A stretch of 64,000 nt of DNA from CAUTUX01 sp963532875. GTDB lineage: Bacteria > Bacillota > Clostridia > Christensenellales > CAG-917. The DNA lies in assembly GCA_963532875.1 (NCBI GenBank), contig CAUSLO010000001.1, forward strand, positions 39,848 through 103,847, written 5' to 3'. The position numbers were made by a program, and so were the translations under genes. Positions 21,081 through 32,100 of this stretch are shown here, one piece after another. Positions within the stretch are counted from its first letter, which is position 1; every line of letters begins with the position of its first letter. A model generated the notes under the pieces. That model was not told where the DNA came from and did no database searches. It saw only the letters and a program-made list of their open reading frames with translations.

Positions 21081-22137
21081 AGATTGTTGATAAAAGAGCA
21101 AGGTATGCTACAAACCCAGCGATGAGAATGCCACCTTGCCAACGTCTAAATTTACCAGATATTAATGTGGGGAAGAGTGCTAATGAACATGTCGCTAAAC
21201 AAAATGGTAAATCTAGTTGTAACGTTTGAGTACTTACAGGCAATGCCTTGCCAGAAATAAAGGCACAAATAGGTAGAATTAAAGTTATATCAATTATATT
21301 AGCCCCAATTACATTTCCTATGGATAAGTCAGATTTCTTTTGAGCAATAGATGTTATTGTAGTTACTAATTCAGGTAAAGAAGTTCCGACGGCAATTATA
21401 GTTACTGCAATTATACGAGAAGATACACCGACGCCAAGTGCGAATTTTTCGCCAAATATAACAAGCAGTTCAGCTCCGCCGATAATTCCGCCAACGCCAA
21501 AGAAGAAGTAAAAAAGATTAGTAAATACTTCTTTTTTTGAGGTTTTTGATTTGAGTTTAAGTTTAATGATTTTACCATTACCAAGTAACTTAAATTCGTT
21601 ACTACTATGTACATAGTTGTATTCATCAACATCAATCGTGTTAGCAAGACAAAATTTCTTTTTATATTGACGCATCGTCATTAAAATGTTTTCGATGATA
21701 AATATTACGAATATTCCAATTGGGATTAGACTGTAATACAAATTAAGTTCTTTTTTTGTAAATACTATTAACCATAGTGAAAGTATTGCAATAACCAATA
21801 AGAAAAATTTAGCGATATATTCTCTGCGTTTAATAGCCATTGGTATAAACAAAATTGATAATGCCATTATAAGGGCGATATTGGCATTTACAGAGCCAAT
21901 AGCATTACCTATTGCAATATCTACCTTGCCCTGACTAGCAGCGATTGAAGATACGATTATTTCGGGTAAAGTAGTTACAAACGAAACAAGAGTAGCCCCA
22001 ATAATGAATCGAGGGACACCAAGTTTTTCAGCAATCCAAGATACGCTTTTTACAAATGTATCACCACCGAAAATAATTAGTATTAGACCAATTACAATTA
22101 AGACAAAAAACAGTGTAATGCTTGTTGCTGACGCCAT
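21073..22137 (-). CDS. Cation/Ca2+ exchanger (CaCA family, YrbG-like)
   Basis: A 354-residue protein with about ten membrane segments and the two inverted alpha-repeats of Na+/Ca2+ exchangers. Repeat alpha-1 is at residues 47-59 (GATLVSFVTTLPE) and alpha-2 at 249-256 (AVGTSLPE), followed by GNVIGANIID at 274-283. The paired acidic residues (E59, E256) bind the transported cation in this family. A charged cytoplasmic loop (about 155-205) separates the halves. Exchange of Na+ or H+ for Ca2+ is expected from the family; ion choice is not established. The gene runs opposite to its neighbours and its last codons overlap the permease gene. Upstream on the minus strand the DNA is AT-rich with a TATATT -10 candidate, but no strong ribosome binding site is visible. 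Confidence 0.88.
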   Translation of the reverse strand: MASATSITLFFVLIVIGLILIIFGGDTFVKSVSWIAEKLGVPRFIIGATLVSFVTTLPEIIVSSIAASQGKVDIAIGNAIGSVNANIALIMALSILFIPMAIKRREYIAKFFLLVIAILSLWLIVFTKKELNLYYSLIPIGIFVIFIIENILMTMRQYKKKFCLANTIDVDEYNYVHSSNEFKLLGNGKIIKLKLKSKTSKKEVFTNLFYFFFGVGGIIGGAELLVIFGEKFALGVGVSSRIIAVTIIAVGTSLPELVTTITSIAQKKSDLSIGNVIGANIIDITLILPICAFISGKALPVSTQTLQLDLPFCLATCSLALFPTLISGKFRRWQGGILIAGFVAYLALLSTIFN

Positions 22138-22221
22138 ACAAGTATTGTATATAATATATAAAATAAATTAAAGTACCAGCACGAAGTTAGTGTAATTCAT
22201 TTTTAATTTATATATTGGAAA

Positions 22222-22230
22222 TGCTATACT
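22222..22230 (+). promoter_or_regulatory. Extended -10 promoter of rpsU
   Basis: TGCTATACT is an extended -10 element (TGn plus TATACT). It lies 34 nt before the rpsU start. The -35 region (TTTAAT near 22202) is weak, as is usual with extended -10 promoters. Confidence 0.55.
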
Positions 22231-22264
22231 TTACATGTTATTAAACAGCGAGGAGGTGATATTG

Positions 22265-22450
22265 ATGTCTAGAGTAGAAGCAAAAGAAAACGAAACATTA
22301 GAAATGACACTTAGAAGATGGAAAAGAAGATGTGCTCATGATGGTATCATTGGTGACCTTCGCAGAAAAGAAGCATACGAAAAACCAAGTGTTAAAAAGA
22401 AAAAGAAAGCAGAAGCAGCACGTAAAAGAATGTTCGCAAAACAAAGATAA
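22265..22450 (+). CDS. rpsU: 30S ribosomal protein S21
   Basis: A 61-residue, very basic protein beginning MSRVEAKENETLEMTLRRWK and ending in a Lys/Arg-rich tail, the standard form of S21. S21 sits at the 30S platform near the anti-Shine-Dalgarno region and helps initiation. The start is set by a strong ribosome binding site, GAGGAGGTGAT (22250-22260), just ahead of ATG 22265; an in-frame ATG 30 nt upstream has no such site. The gene has its own extended -10 promoter, and the downstream gene has a separate promoter, so it is probably monocistronic. The palindrome TTAAACGTTTAA just after the stop is too AT-rich to call a terminator. Confidence 0.95.
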   Translation: MSRVEAKENETLEMTLRRWKRRCAHDGIIGDLRRKEAYEKPSVKKKKKAEAARKRMFAKQR

Positions 22451-22544
22451 TTAAACGTTTAAATTTTCAATTTTTAAACATATGAGTAACAAATCCGTAT
22501 AAAGTACGTTGTTTTATTTTATCCAAATCGAGATATTCGCTTTA

Positions 22545-22574
22545 TTGACTAAAACCTTCAGAATAAAGTATAAT
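22545..22574 (+). promoter_or_regulatory. Promoter of the PEP carboxykinase gene
   Basis: TTGACT (22545-22550), an 18-nt spacer and a perfect TATAAT (22569-22574) form a strong sigma-A-type promoter. Transcription should start near 22581, giving a leader of about 45 nt. Confidence 0.75.
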
Positions 22575-22586
22575 TTAAGTGATTTG

Positions 22587-22607
22587 TTTTCTCAATGTTT
22601 GAGAAAA
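22587..22607 (+). promoter_or_regulatory. Leader hairpin upstream of the PEP carboxykinase gene
   Basis: TTTTCTCAA and TTGAGAAAA form a 9-bp stem with a 3-nt loop, starting about 6 nt after the predicted transcription start and ending 3 nt before the AAGGAG ribosome binding site. Placement suggests a 5'-stabilising hairpin or a modulator of ribosome access; this is inference from position. Confidence 0.5.
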
Positions 22608-22625
22608 ATTAAGGAGAAAAAAAAG

Positions 22626-24392
22626 ATGGAATTTTTAAGTAAAGGTCTAACAAAATTTGTTAATGATTCAGTGGCATTATGTAAACCTGATAAGGTTGTT
22701 TTAATTGACGGATCGGAGGAGCAATTAGAACAATTAAGAGCAGAAGCATGTTCAACTGGTGAGATAATTAAATTAAATGAAGAGAAACTACCTGGGTGCT
22801 ATTTGCACAGAACTAAAGAAAATGACGTCGCACGTGTAGAAGGTAGGACATTTATTTGCACAAAGAAAAAAGAAAACGCTGGACCAACAAACAACTGGAT
22901 GGCTTCTAAAGAAGCATATGCAATGTTAGAAAAACTTTACGATGGAGCAATGAAAGGAAGAACAATGTATATCATTCCATATTCAATGGGAGCAGTTGGC
23001 TCACCATTCTCAAAAATTGGTATTGAATTAACAGACTCAATATATGTCGTTTTAAACATGAATATAATGACAAGAGTTGGACAAAAAGTTTTAGATCAAC
23101 TTGGAAAGAGCAACGATTTTGTAAGAGGTTTGCACGCAAAGGCAGATATTGACGCAGAAAAGAGATATATTTGTCAGTTTCCTGAAGACAATATGATTAT
23201 GTCAGTTAACTCAGGATACGGCGGAAACGTCCTACTAGGAAAGAAGTGTTTTGCACTTAGAATCGCTTCTTATTTAGGTAACAAGGAAGGTTGGCTTGCT
23301 GAACATATGTTGATTTTATGTTTAGAAAAACCAAACGGGGAAAAGAGATATATCGCAGCGGCATTCCCATCTGCTTGCGGAAAGACAAATTTAGCAATGT
23401 TAATTCCACCAAAAGAATTTGCCGATAAGGGATATAAAGTATATACAATTGGTGATGACATTGCATGGATTAAAATCAAAGATGGAAAGATGTATGCAGT
23501 AAACCCGGAGAATGGTTTCTTTGGAGTTGCACCAGGAACAAATGAGAAGTCAAATCCTAATGCTTTAGCATCTACAAGAAAGAATACAATCTTTACTAAC
23601 GTTGTTCACAATACAAAAGACAATACTGTATGGTGGGAAGGATTGGATAAAAATCCACCAAAAGAAGCAATAGACTGGAAGGGAAATCCTTGGACAGAAA
23701 AAGAAAGAGCAGAAGGCATTAAGGGAGCACACCCAAATTCAAGATTTACTGCACCTGCAATTAATTGCCCATGTATTTCTGAAGATTTTGAAAATCCACA
23801 AGGTGTACCATTAGATGCAATAATTTTTGGTGGAAGAAGAGCAAAGACAGCACCATTAGTATATGAAGCAAGAAGTTGGAATCATGGTGTATTTATTGGA
23901 TCCATAATGGCTTCTGAAACGACAGCAGCAGCAAGCGGAGCAGTTGGTGTTGTTAGACGTGATCCTATGGCAATGTTACCATTCTGTGGTTACAATATGG
24001 GTGATTACTTTAATCATTGGATTAAATTAGGTAAAAAAGTAAAACATCAACCTAAGTTCTTCAATGTAAACTGGTTTAGAACAGACGAAAAAGGTAACTT
24101 CCTATGGCCTGGGTTCGGAGACAACATGAGAGTTCTAGATTGGATTATCAAAAGAGTTGATGGCGAAGTTGAAGCAAAAGAAACACCAATCGGATTTATT
24201 CCAGATGCAAAGGATATTAATGTTAGTGGCTTAGATATGAAAGAAGAAGACGTTGCAAATCTTTTAACAATAGAAAATGATTTGTGGGCTGAAGATGCTA
24301 AAGGAATTGAAGAGTTTTATGCAAAGATTGGAAAGACTTTACCTAAAGAATTAGCAGTTGAATTAGATACACTTAAAAACAATCTAAAATAA
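22626..24392 (+). CDS. pckG: Phosphoenolpyruvate carboxykinase, GTP-dependent
   Basis: A 588-residue enzyme interconverting oxaloacetate and PEP with GTP/GDP, linking the C4 acids with glycolysis or gluconeogenesis; in fermenters it often works in the PEP-carboxylating direction. The GTP-type class is shown by the P-loop with its reactive cysteine, PSACGKTN at 248-255 (C251, K253), the metal-site motif GDDIAW at 276-281, and the class-typical segment around NCPCISEDF. The length is usual for the family. ATG 22626 is chosen because AAGGAG (22611-22616) precedes it; the reading frame stays open further upstream but that extension covers the promoter. The next gene begins 28 nt later on the same strand and may be cotranscribed. 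Confidence 0.95.
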   Translation: MEFLSKGLTKFVNDSVALCKPDKVVLIDGSEEQLEQLRAEACSTGEIIKLNEEKLPGCYLHRTKENDVARVEGRTFICTKKKENAGPTNNWMASKEAYAMLEKLYDGAMKGRTMYIIPYSMGAVGSPFSKIGIELTDSIYVVLNMNIMTRVGQKVLDQLGKSNDFVRGLHAKADIDAEKRYICQFPEDNMIMSVNSGYGGNVLLGKKCFALRIASYLGNKEGWLAEHMLILCLEKPNGEKRYIAAAFPSACGKTNLAMLIPPKEFADKGYKVYTIGDDIAWIKIKDGKMYAVNPENGFFGVAPGTNEKSNPNALASTRKNTIFTNVVHNTKDNTVWWEGLDKNPPKEAIDWKGNPWTEKERAEGIKGAHPNSRFTAPAINCPCISEDFENPQGVPLDAIIFGGRRAKTAPLVYEARSWNHGVFIGSIMASETTAAASGAVGVVRRDPMAMLPFCGYNMGDYFNHWIKLGKKVKHQPKFFNVNWFRTDEKGNFLWPGFGDNMRVLDWIIKRVDGEVEAKETPIGFIPDAKDINVSGLDMKEEDVANLLTIENDLWAEDAKGIEEFYAKIGKTLPKELAVELDTLKNNLK

Positions 24393-24420
24393 CTCTTATA
24401 TCTGCTAGAAGAGATTCAAG

Positions 24421-26058
24421 TTGGAGTTATATAAAAAGTACATAAAAGAAGAGATAGGAAAGGATGGTCAGTTAAAGTCTATCTCTTTTTTTAATTATGA
24501 AAATTACAATTTTGGTTACGATGTCGTAGATTACTATGCACAAAAAAATCCAAATAAAGTGGCTTTACTTTGGGTTTCAGATGCTAAAGAAGAAAAGCAG
24601 TTTACTTTCTCTGAAATATCAAAACTTTCAAATAAACTAGCAAATTACTTCTTATCATTGGGTATAAAAAAAGGTTCAAGAGTCTTAGTTATTTTAAGGC
24701 GTCATTACGATTTCTGGATGTCTATGGTTGCTTTACATAAAATAGGTGCAATAGCAGTTCCAGCGACGGTACAACTTAAGAAAAAAGATTTACTATACAG
24801 ATTTGATGCGGCAGAAATAGATGCAATATTATGCGTATCAACCGAGGACGTGATACAAGAAGCAGAAGATGCAATAAAGGAGCAAAAAAGAAAAATAGTC
24901 AAAATAGCATCTGACGGTGAGAGAGAAGGTTGGAATAATATATCAGAAGGATATAATAATTTCTCAGACAAATTGCAAATCGACCCGATTAGAATGCCTA
25001 AAAGTTCAGAACCAATGCTTATGTTTTTCACATCAGGAACTACTGCATATCCTAAAATAGCGGAGCATATTCATACGTATTCTTTGGCACATTTTGTAAC
25101 TGCTAAGTGGTGGCATTCAATCAAAGAAGGCGATATCCATTTAACTGTTGCCGAAACAGGCTGGGGCAAAGCTGCTTGGGGCAAATTGTATGGACAGTGG
25201 CTAGCCGGTGGATGTGTATTTGCTTTTGACTTTCGTAAGTTTGATAATTTTGAGTTATTAGAATTGATAGAAAAGTACAAAATTACAACATTTTGTGCTC
25301 CACCAACAGTTTATCGCTTCCTAATCAAGGCGGATTTATCAAAATATGATTTATCTTCTTTGCGTTATTTAACTACTGCTGGTGAGGCATTAAATCCTGA
25401 AGTCGTAACTAGAATTAAAGAAGCAACTGGACTAGAGATAAAGGAAGGTTTTGGACAAACAGAAACAACTTTGACAGTTGCAAATCTTTTAAATATGAAT
25501 ATTAAACCCGCCAGTATGGGGAAACCTACCCCAAATTATCAAGTAGAATTGTTAGACTCTGAAGGTAAAAATGTTGACCCAGGAATTGTTGGAGAGATAT
25601 GTATTTCACTTAAAACAGGCATTCCAGTCGGGTTATTTTCAAAATATTATAAAAATCCTGCCGAAACCAAGAGGGTTATGCACGATGGTTATTATCATAC
25701 AGGTGATATGGCATGGCGTGATGAGGATGGCTACTATTACTTCGTGGGTCGTAAGGATGATATTATCAAGTCAAGTGGCTACAGAATTTCACCTTTTGAG
25801 ATAGAATCAGTTCTTATGGAGCACAAAGCAGTGTTGGAATGTGCAGTAATAGGAGTTCCCGATCCAATTAGAGGACAAGTTGTAAAGGCATTTATTTTAC
25901 TTTCTCAAGGTCATGAACCATCAGAAACATTGAAAAAAGAGATACAAAATTATGTAAAATCCTCAACAGCACCATATAAATACCCAAGAATCATTGAGTT
26001 TGTAGAGAGTTTGCCAAAGACAATTTCGGGGAAAATTATTCGTACACAACTTCGTTAG
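24421..26058 (+). CDS. AMP-forming acyl-CoA synthetase (medium-chain/acetyl type)
   Basis: A 545-residue member of the ANL adenylating superfamily. It activates a carboxylic acid with ATP and joins it to CoA. Visible core motifs are TSGTTAYPK (204-212, phosphate loop), GFGQTETT (343-350), YHTGD (425-429), the hinge region GRKDDIIKSSGYRI, and the C-terminal SGKIIR with catalytic lysine K538. The full-length N-terminal domain with FNYENYNFGYDVVDYYA resembles medium-chain acyl-CoA synthetases, but the acid used (acetate, propionate, butyrate or an aromatic acid) cannot be assigned. Translation appears to start at TTG 24421 after a weak GAAGAGA site; no ATG lies near the expected N-terminus. It lies 28 nt after the PEP carboxykinase gene, consistent with shared transcription. 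Confidence 0.88.
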   Translation: MELYKKYIKEEIGKDGQLKSISFFNYENYNFGYDVVDYYAQKNPNKVALLWVSDAKEEKQFTFSEISKLSNKLANYFLSLGIKKGSRVLVILRRHYDFWMSMVALHKIGAIAVPATVQLKKKDLLYRFDAAEIDAILCVSTEDVIQEAEDAIKEQKRKIVKIASDGEREGWNNISEGYNNFSDKLQIDPIRMPKSSEPMLMFFTSGTTAYPKIAEHIHTYSLAHFVTAKWWHSIKEGDIHLTVAETGWGKAAWGKLYGQWLAGGCVFAFDFRKFDNFELLELIEKYKITTFCAPPTVYRFLIKADLSKYDLSSLRYLTTAGEALNPEVVTRIKEATGLEIKEGFGQTETTLTVANLLNMNIKPASMGKPTPNYQVELLDSEGKNVDPGIVGEICISLKTGIPVGLFSKYYKNPAETKRVMHDGYYHTGDMAWRDEDGYYYFVGRKDDIIKSSGYRISPFEIESVLMEHKAVLECAVIGVPDPIRGQVVKAFILLSQGHEPSETLKKEIQNYVKSSTAPYKYPRIIEFVESLPKTISGKIIRTQLR

Positions 26059-26133
26059 ATTACTTATTTTGCTATTGTATTAAACGCTCATTTTTTTGTA
26101 TTATTAATATATATAATATAAAGGGTGGTCGTT

Positions 26134-29100
26134 ATGAATATTTCTAGTAAAAAAAACATTAAACTTTTTAATAGAATATTTTTCTTTATTTTATTGCTTG
26201 CGATGCTGGTTTCAATTTTTTTCATCAACAGCAACGTTAATAAAGTATTTGCTGCTTCGGGAGAGCATGGGGGTAGCGATATAGTACCTCCATATACTTT
26301 TGATAAACTAGTGAATACTGGGAATGACACATATGAGTTTGATATGAAGACTCATTTGAACGAGCCACATGGAGATTTTTCTTGGTTTTCTGATGTGCCA
26401 TATACCCATAATGGTAATGGCGATAATAGTTACACAATCCATAGAAATGATGGTTCAGGGGAAGACACCGTAAAGATGGTTTTAAATTACAAGATTCCAG
26501 AAGAGATAAAGAACCTTTTAGAACGATATCCAAATGCTTTTGAATTAAGTTATACAGCGACGGTTAATTTGAATGATAGTAATGGAAGATTATACTATGC
26601 ATTTATCGGTGCTTTAAAAGGAAGCGATTCATTTTCTTCAACTAATCTTCTTGGAGAAAAGACTAAAAGTTTCGAATCATTTGTCAATACGCACGGATCA
26701 AATCTTCAATCTAGTAGCAGAAAGCCTAGTTATAGTGGGGCTTGGGATTATACAAGTAACTTAACAGGGAATTTTTCGTCAACACTAAATGAAACCAATA
26801 AATATATTTCGCTTCTATATTACAATTACACATGGGGATCAAAAAAATATCATCCAAAAAATTTAAAAGGAAGCGTTTCAAATTTTAAATTATTACTAAA
26901 AAGGAAAAGCACTATGGGGCTTCTTAAACCACATATTGCTGGTAATGAAAATGGATTTTCTGGTAGTAATTTGAAAAAGAAGGTTGCGGATTATGACATT
27001 TTTGGGGCGAACTATGACAATATTTCAAACGAATATTCAAAAATAAAAAATGACGTAGAGTCTAGATTAGATAGTATTGAAATAGATGGTCAAAAAGCAA
27101 AAGTAGATATGCTTTCTCTAGCAAGTAAGATAATAGAGAAGGACGGAAGAAATTGTTATAAATGGGCTTCTTTTGTTTTTGAGGACTGGACAGCGTTAAA
27201 TGATGAGATGACAGCAAAGTTTATAGATCCGTCTCAAGACTATAAACAATTAAAGGCGTTAAAAATTGGAGACGAGACTGTTCAACTAACGCACGACAAA
27301 TCCAGCGGAACAATCAAAGTGGATGGTGAAGAGGTTGGACAATATGAATATGAAAAAATAGGATCAAAAGTCAGATTAACGCTATATCTGACTAAAAATG
27401 CGGTTTTTGAAGTAATTGCAATAAATCAATTTGATGTTGAATATAAAGTTGAATGCAAGTTCAATGGGATACATCAATCTCAGACAATAACTGGTGTAAG
27501 CGATACGGAGTTTGCATCTTCAGATAATTTAGGTAGCGTTAGTGAATGGCTTCACTCAAGTACAAATGGATCCTTTGATGTAACTCAAGCAGATGATGAT
27601 TCTGGCTTTAACATGTTCTACTATGCTATTTCAAGAAGTAACGATGGTAACTTCGGTTCAGCAAATAGTTTTGATTTAAATGATTTGAAAGGCAAAATGC
27701 CAATAGGTTATGGCAAGATGCCTAAAATTTCATATGATGCAACTACTGGTTTTATCAATGGCAAAACGCCAATATTCTCAAGTGGCGGAGTTACACAAAC
27801 TGGATATTACAGACTAGAAATAGTTTCCCTAAGTTTAGGTGGGGGAATTTCTAGTGTAAAGACCGTATACTTTAAACTTGATAAAGACGAGCCAACAACT
27901 ACAATTAAGAAGCTGGTTGGCGATACGAATGAAGTTGTTCAGACTGTAGATAATGAGAAGTGGTTCAACAAAAAAATGACTGTTGAGTTTTTACTTACAC
28001 CAAACATCACAGGGAATTATATTGAATATACTTTTGGGGATGACCAAGTAAAATTATATTTCAAAAACAATAAAATCACAGGAATAAACGAAACAAAGAA
28101 TTTAAGTGAGACCCAAATAACACAGGATGGCATTCAATACAAGATAGAGCAATCAGGAACACAAACAAAAATCACGGCAATATTTGGGGATACACCAAAC
28201 GCACAAGGCGTATATCCAAATGTAAACATTAAGAGTGAATTCAAGACATACGTTGGTGAAAATGATGAGCATCCAAATCCACTATTCGCAAAGAATACGG
28301 AGTGGGGCAATAAGGTTTGTATTAGAGTTGATAGAACAGCCCCTGGCGAAGTAAGTATAAACGATGAAGATGAAATTGCATCTAGTACGTATGGTGATGC
28401 AAAGTGGTATACAGACAGGTGGATTAAGAAGTTTGAGTTTGAATTAAATGCAGAAGAACTTGGAAGCAGTTTAGGAGAAGATTACAAAGACATTACTTTC
28501 TATGCTGGTATTGCTAAAGGAGAATTTCCACAACATAATGGCAACAACCTTGATGATGTATATACAAGTTTGCAAGATGGCGATGTAGATAATTACTTCA
28601 GCAAAGTTATGAGAATAAAAGGAAGTCAAATTAAAGATTCATTCTCTAAGGATTTTGATCTTGATTTGGGAGACAATAGTTATGGTAACAGAACAATGTA
28701 CTTCTGGATTAAAGACCAAGCAGGGAACGTTGGGGCTTTATACAAGAGATATTTAAAAGTTGACCCAACAAAATATCAATTGAGAACAGAATTCTATAGA
28801 GCCGGGCTCGCAGAAAACAGTGAATACATGCCAGAAATGCAATTTGTTAATGAAGAAGGCGATGAAGTAAGTGTAGCGAAACGTGGAGAAAAGATTAAAG
28901 TAACTACCACTTTATCGGACAAACTTGCATCATATAAGTTATCTACTAAATTTGGTAAGACAGATTCAACAGCAGTTACTCAGTTATTAGAACAACCAGC
29001 AGAACACTTTAAATCAACATATTTCCATCCTAGTTCTTTAATAAATCCAAACTCACCTTTATCTGGCATTGATGAAGGGTCATTTATGTATGATTTGGGA

Positions 29101-32100
29101 TTTGGAGATGAGACTAAGAAGTTCACAGATGGAGCAAATGGAGTAGGTAACGAACAAAATGTAATTAGATTTAAATATGAGTATAAAAAAATTGTTAGTT
29201 ATCAAATCAATACATTCGTTTCAGAATATCTAGGAGAAAACTTTAAATTAAATACTGAAATTGATGAGGATGTTGATAGCGAATTAGAAGTACTTAAAAC
29301 CTTATTTGAAACCTCAACAGGTATTGTAAGTTTCACAACTAAGGACGATATACCAGTTGTTGGTAAAGTAAATGTTGGTCAGTACAAAGTTAAAGTAAGT
29401 CTTGAGAATGCATCTCAACAATTGAAAGACGCATACATCATAGAATCATTTGAACATGACTATACAATCGTAAAGAGAAATGCAACGGTAAGAGTAAAGA
29501 AAAATTTAGAAAAAACATATAAACAATCAATGAATTTAAATGATCCATCTAATATTGTATATGAGATACAAAATCTAGTTGGAGAAGATGCAAATGAATT
29601 TAATACAACAGGACAATTAACTGGATTAAGCGGAACTGTTAAGTTAGAAACAGCAACAGCGATGGAAGACTTGAATGTTGGGTTATATAAGGTTATCGCA
29701 GATCAAGAGTTTGATCATCAGAACTATCAATTTGAGTTTGTAGAAGGCAACTTAAATGTAAAACCATTTGAGATAAATGTTAGACCACAAGATGTAACAA
29801 AGACATATAGAGATAATGATAGTTCAGTCCAATTTGAAGTAGATGATATTGCAAACATAACAGACATTATAAGCAACATTGAAGTGGTTGATATAGCAAA
29901 TAGAATATATAAAGGAAAAGATAATCAACAAGTTATCTTACGTAATTCTGGTGAAGATGTAGGAGAGTATCTATACAGAGCAACAGCAATCAATTTTGAA
30001 ACAAATCCTAACTATAAAGTCAAAGTTGATATATCAACTGGTAAATTCACAATTACAAAGAGAAATATATCTCTAACACCAAAAGCAGATCAAGGAACAA
30101 AAGTTAGACAAGAAAGTGATATAACAGAAGATTTTATAAACTCACAAGTTCCAGAGTTTGATCTTGATGATAGTAAATTTAATGGCGAGTTAGCAGGCAG
30201 TTTAGGTGTAAAATGGGACGCTTCAGTTACTGGTACAAATAGAGATTATGATTATGAACTAAAATTAACAGAAGCATTAAACAAAAACTTTAACGTTACA
30301 TTGGCAGGAACAGTGAAGTATAAGGTTGAAGTAATTGGGGACAAGGTAATCGTAAGAAACAAGACAAGACTTGAATATGTATACGGTGATACAAATGACG
30401 TTACATATTTAGGGAATGAGGACAAGTTTGAGTTTGATGGCGTTGATGTTACTGGCAAGAATGTTACTTTAACTTGGGATGCAATAGATTACAGCAACAA
30501 GAACGTAGGCGTATATTCTGAGACAGTTGCAAATCCACAATTAACAATTGACGGTGTAATACATGAAGTAGTTTGCGAACCAATTAATATTGAAGTTAAG
30601 CAAAGAGTGGTAGATATTAAGCCAACAGTTGTTAATGACACAAAAGAATATGGTGCAGACGACGGCGAGTATGGTATTGGATACGAAACCTTAACAGACA
30701 AGGATGGCGGAGTATTAACAGTTAATAGCGGAAGTCTTGGAAGAATGATTCAAGGTGAGGCAACTACTACAACAAAATTTGATGATATAACTGATAACAA
30801 TGGTTATATATATAGTAGTGATAGAAAATATATAATAGGCGTTACTCAAGAATTTGTTCTAAGCAATTCTAACTACAGAGCAGAACTTAAAGAAGAAAAA
30901 TTCTTATATATTGCAAAGAAGAAATTAGACATCAATGATGCCGGCTTTATCGGAAAGAATAAGGTATTCGACAATACAGCAAAATTTGACATTGATTATG
31001 AGACAGAAAAAATATATAACTTGGCAGTAGTTAGACCTAATGAAGCATATTTATATGCAAGAGAAACATACTATGCTGAAGTTGGAAGCGACGAGTTATC
31101 AAGTTCAAAAGGTGCAAAAGACATCATATTCAAGCAGATTTCACTCAGAGGCGAAAAGGCATATAACTATCAGATTTTGAAGAGTGGTCAACCAGTATCT
31201 CAAAACGATATGTTCAGAAGCACAGGACACATGATTGAAGATGTTGAAACTATCAAGTTGAAAAAGGGGTGGTTTAGCATTAATAAACAATATGACGGAA
31301 CAAATGAAATAAATAACGGTGATGTGTCGATAGCACAAAGGTTATTATCTAACCTTGAGAAGCAAATTATCAATGCAACAAAATTTAGTTCAGAAAGAGT
31401 TGGAACTCAAGAGATATTAAATGAAGTTAAATTCTTATTTAAGAATGTAGATGCTTCAGCAGTTACGCTTGAAATTGCATCTGGTGAATCAGATATTTCT
31501 GTTGAGTATGAAGGAAGCCAATGGGTAGTAACTGTAAAGAATATTCCTGGAAAGATTATACCAAGAGAAATAACTCCAAATGATATGGATATGACTGTTG
31601 AAGGTAGCAAAGACTTTACAAATATCACAAGAGAATATAATGCTACAAAGAACGTTACTATTGAAGGAATACTTAAGAATCAATCAGGTATTTATGCAGG
31701 AGTAAAACTTACTTTCAAGGCAGAAACAGAATCTAAAGATGTTGGAGAGTACACAATTTCAGTTACAAACATATATTCAAACAATGAGAACTTCACAGCA
31801 AAGAATGATGTATTTACTGAGTATTTCTTGAGAAGCAAAGTAAATATTACTAAAGCAAAATTGTTGCCAGAGATTATATTTAGAGAAAGAGGTGCTGAAT
31901 ATAACGGAACAACATATCTAGATGTAACAGATGATGAAACCGAATTTGAAAGAGATAAGAGTAAGGTTGCGTACGTTAGCGGAAAGGCTACAGTTAAATC
32001 TGATAAGAACTTACCAATTGAATTAAAAGAAGAGTTATCAAAAATCAAATTGAGCGTTTCTGGATCATTTACTCTATCAAAAGACGGAATTAAGAATAAA

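Noticed and set aside
22451..22544. Intrinsic terminator after rpsU
   Set aside because: TTAAACGTTTAA is a perfect palindrome, but its stem is short and almost without GC, and it is not directly followed by a T-run.
22509..22625. An in-frame 39-codon upstream extension of the PEP carboxykinase
   Set aside because: It covers the TTGACT/TATAAT promoter and the leader hairpin, and AAGGAG sits at the correct distance from ATG 22626.
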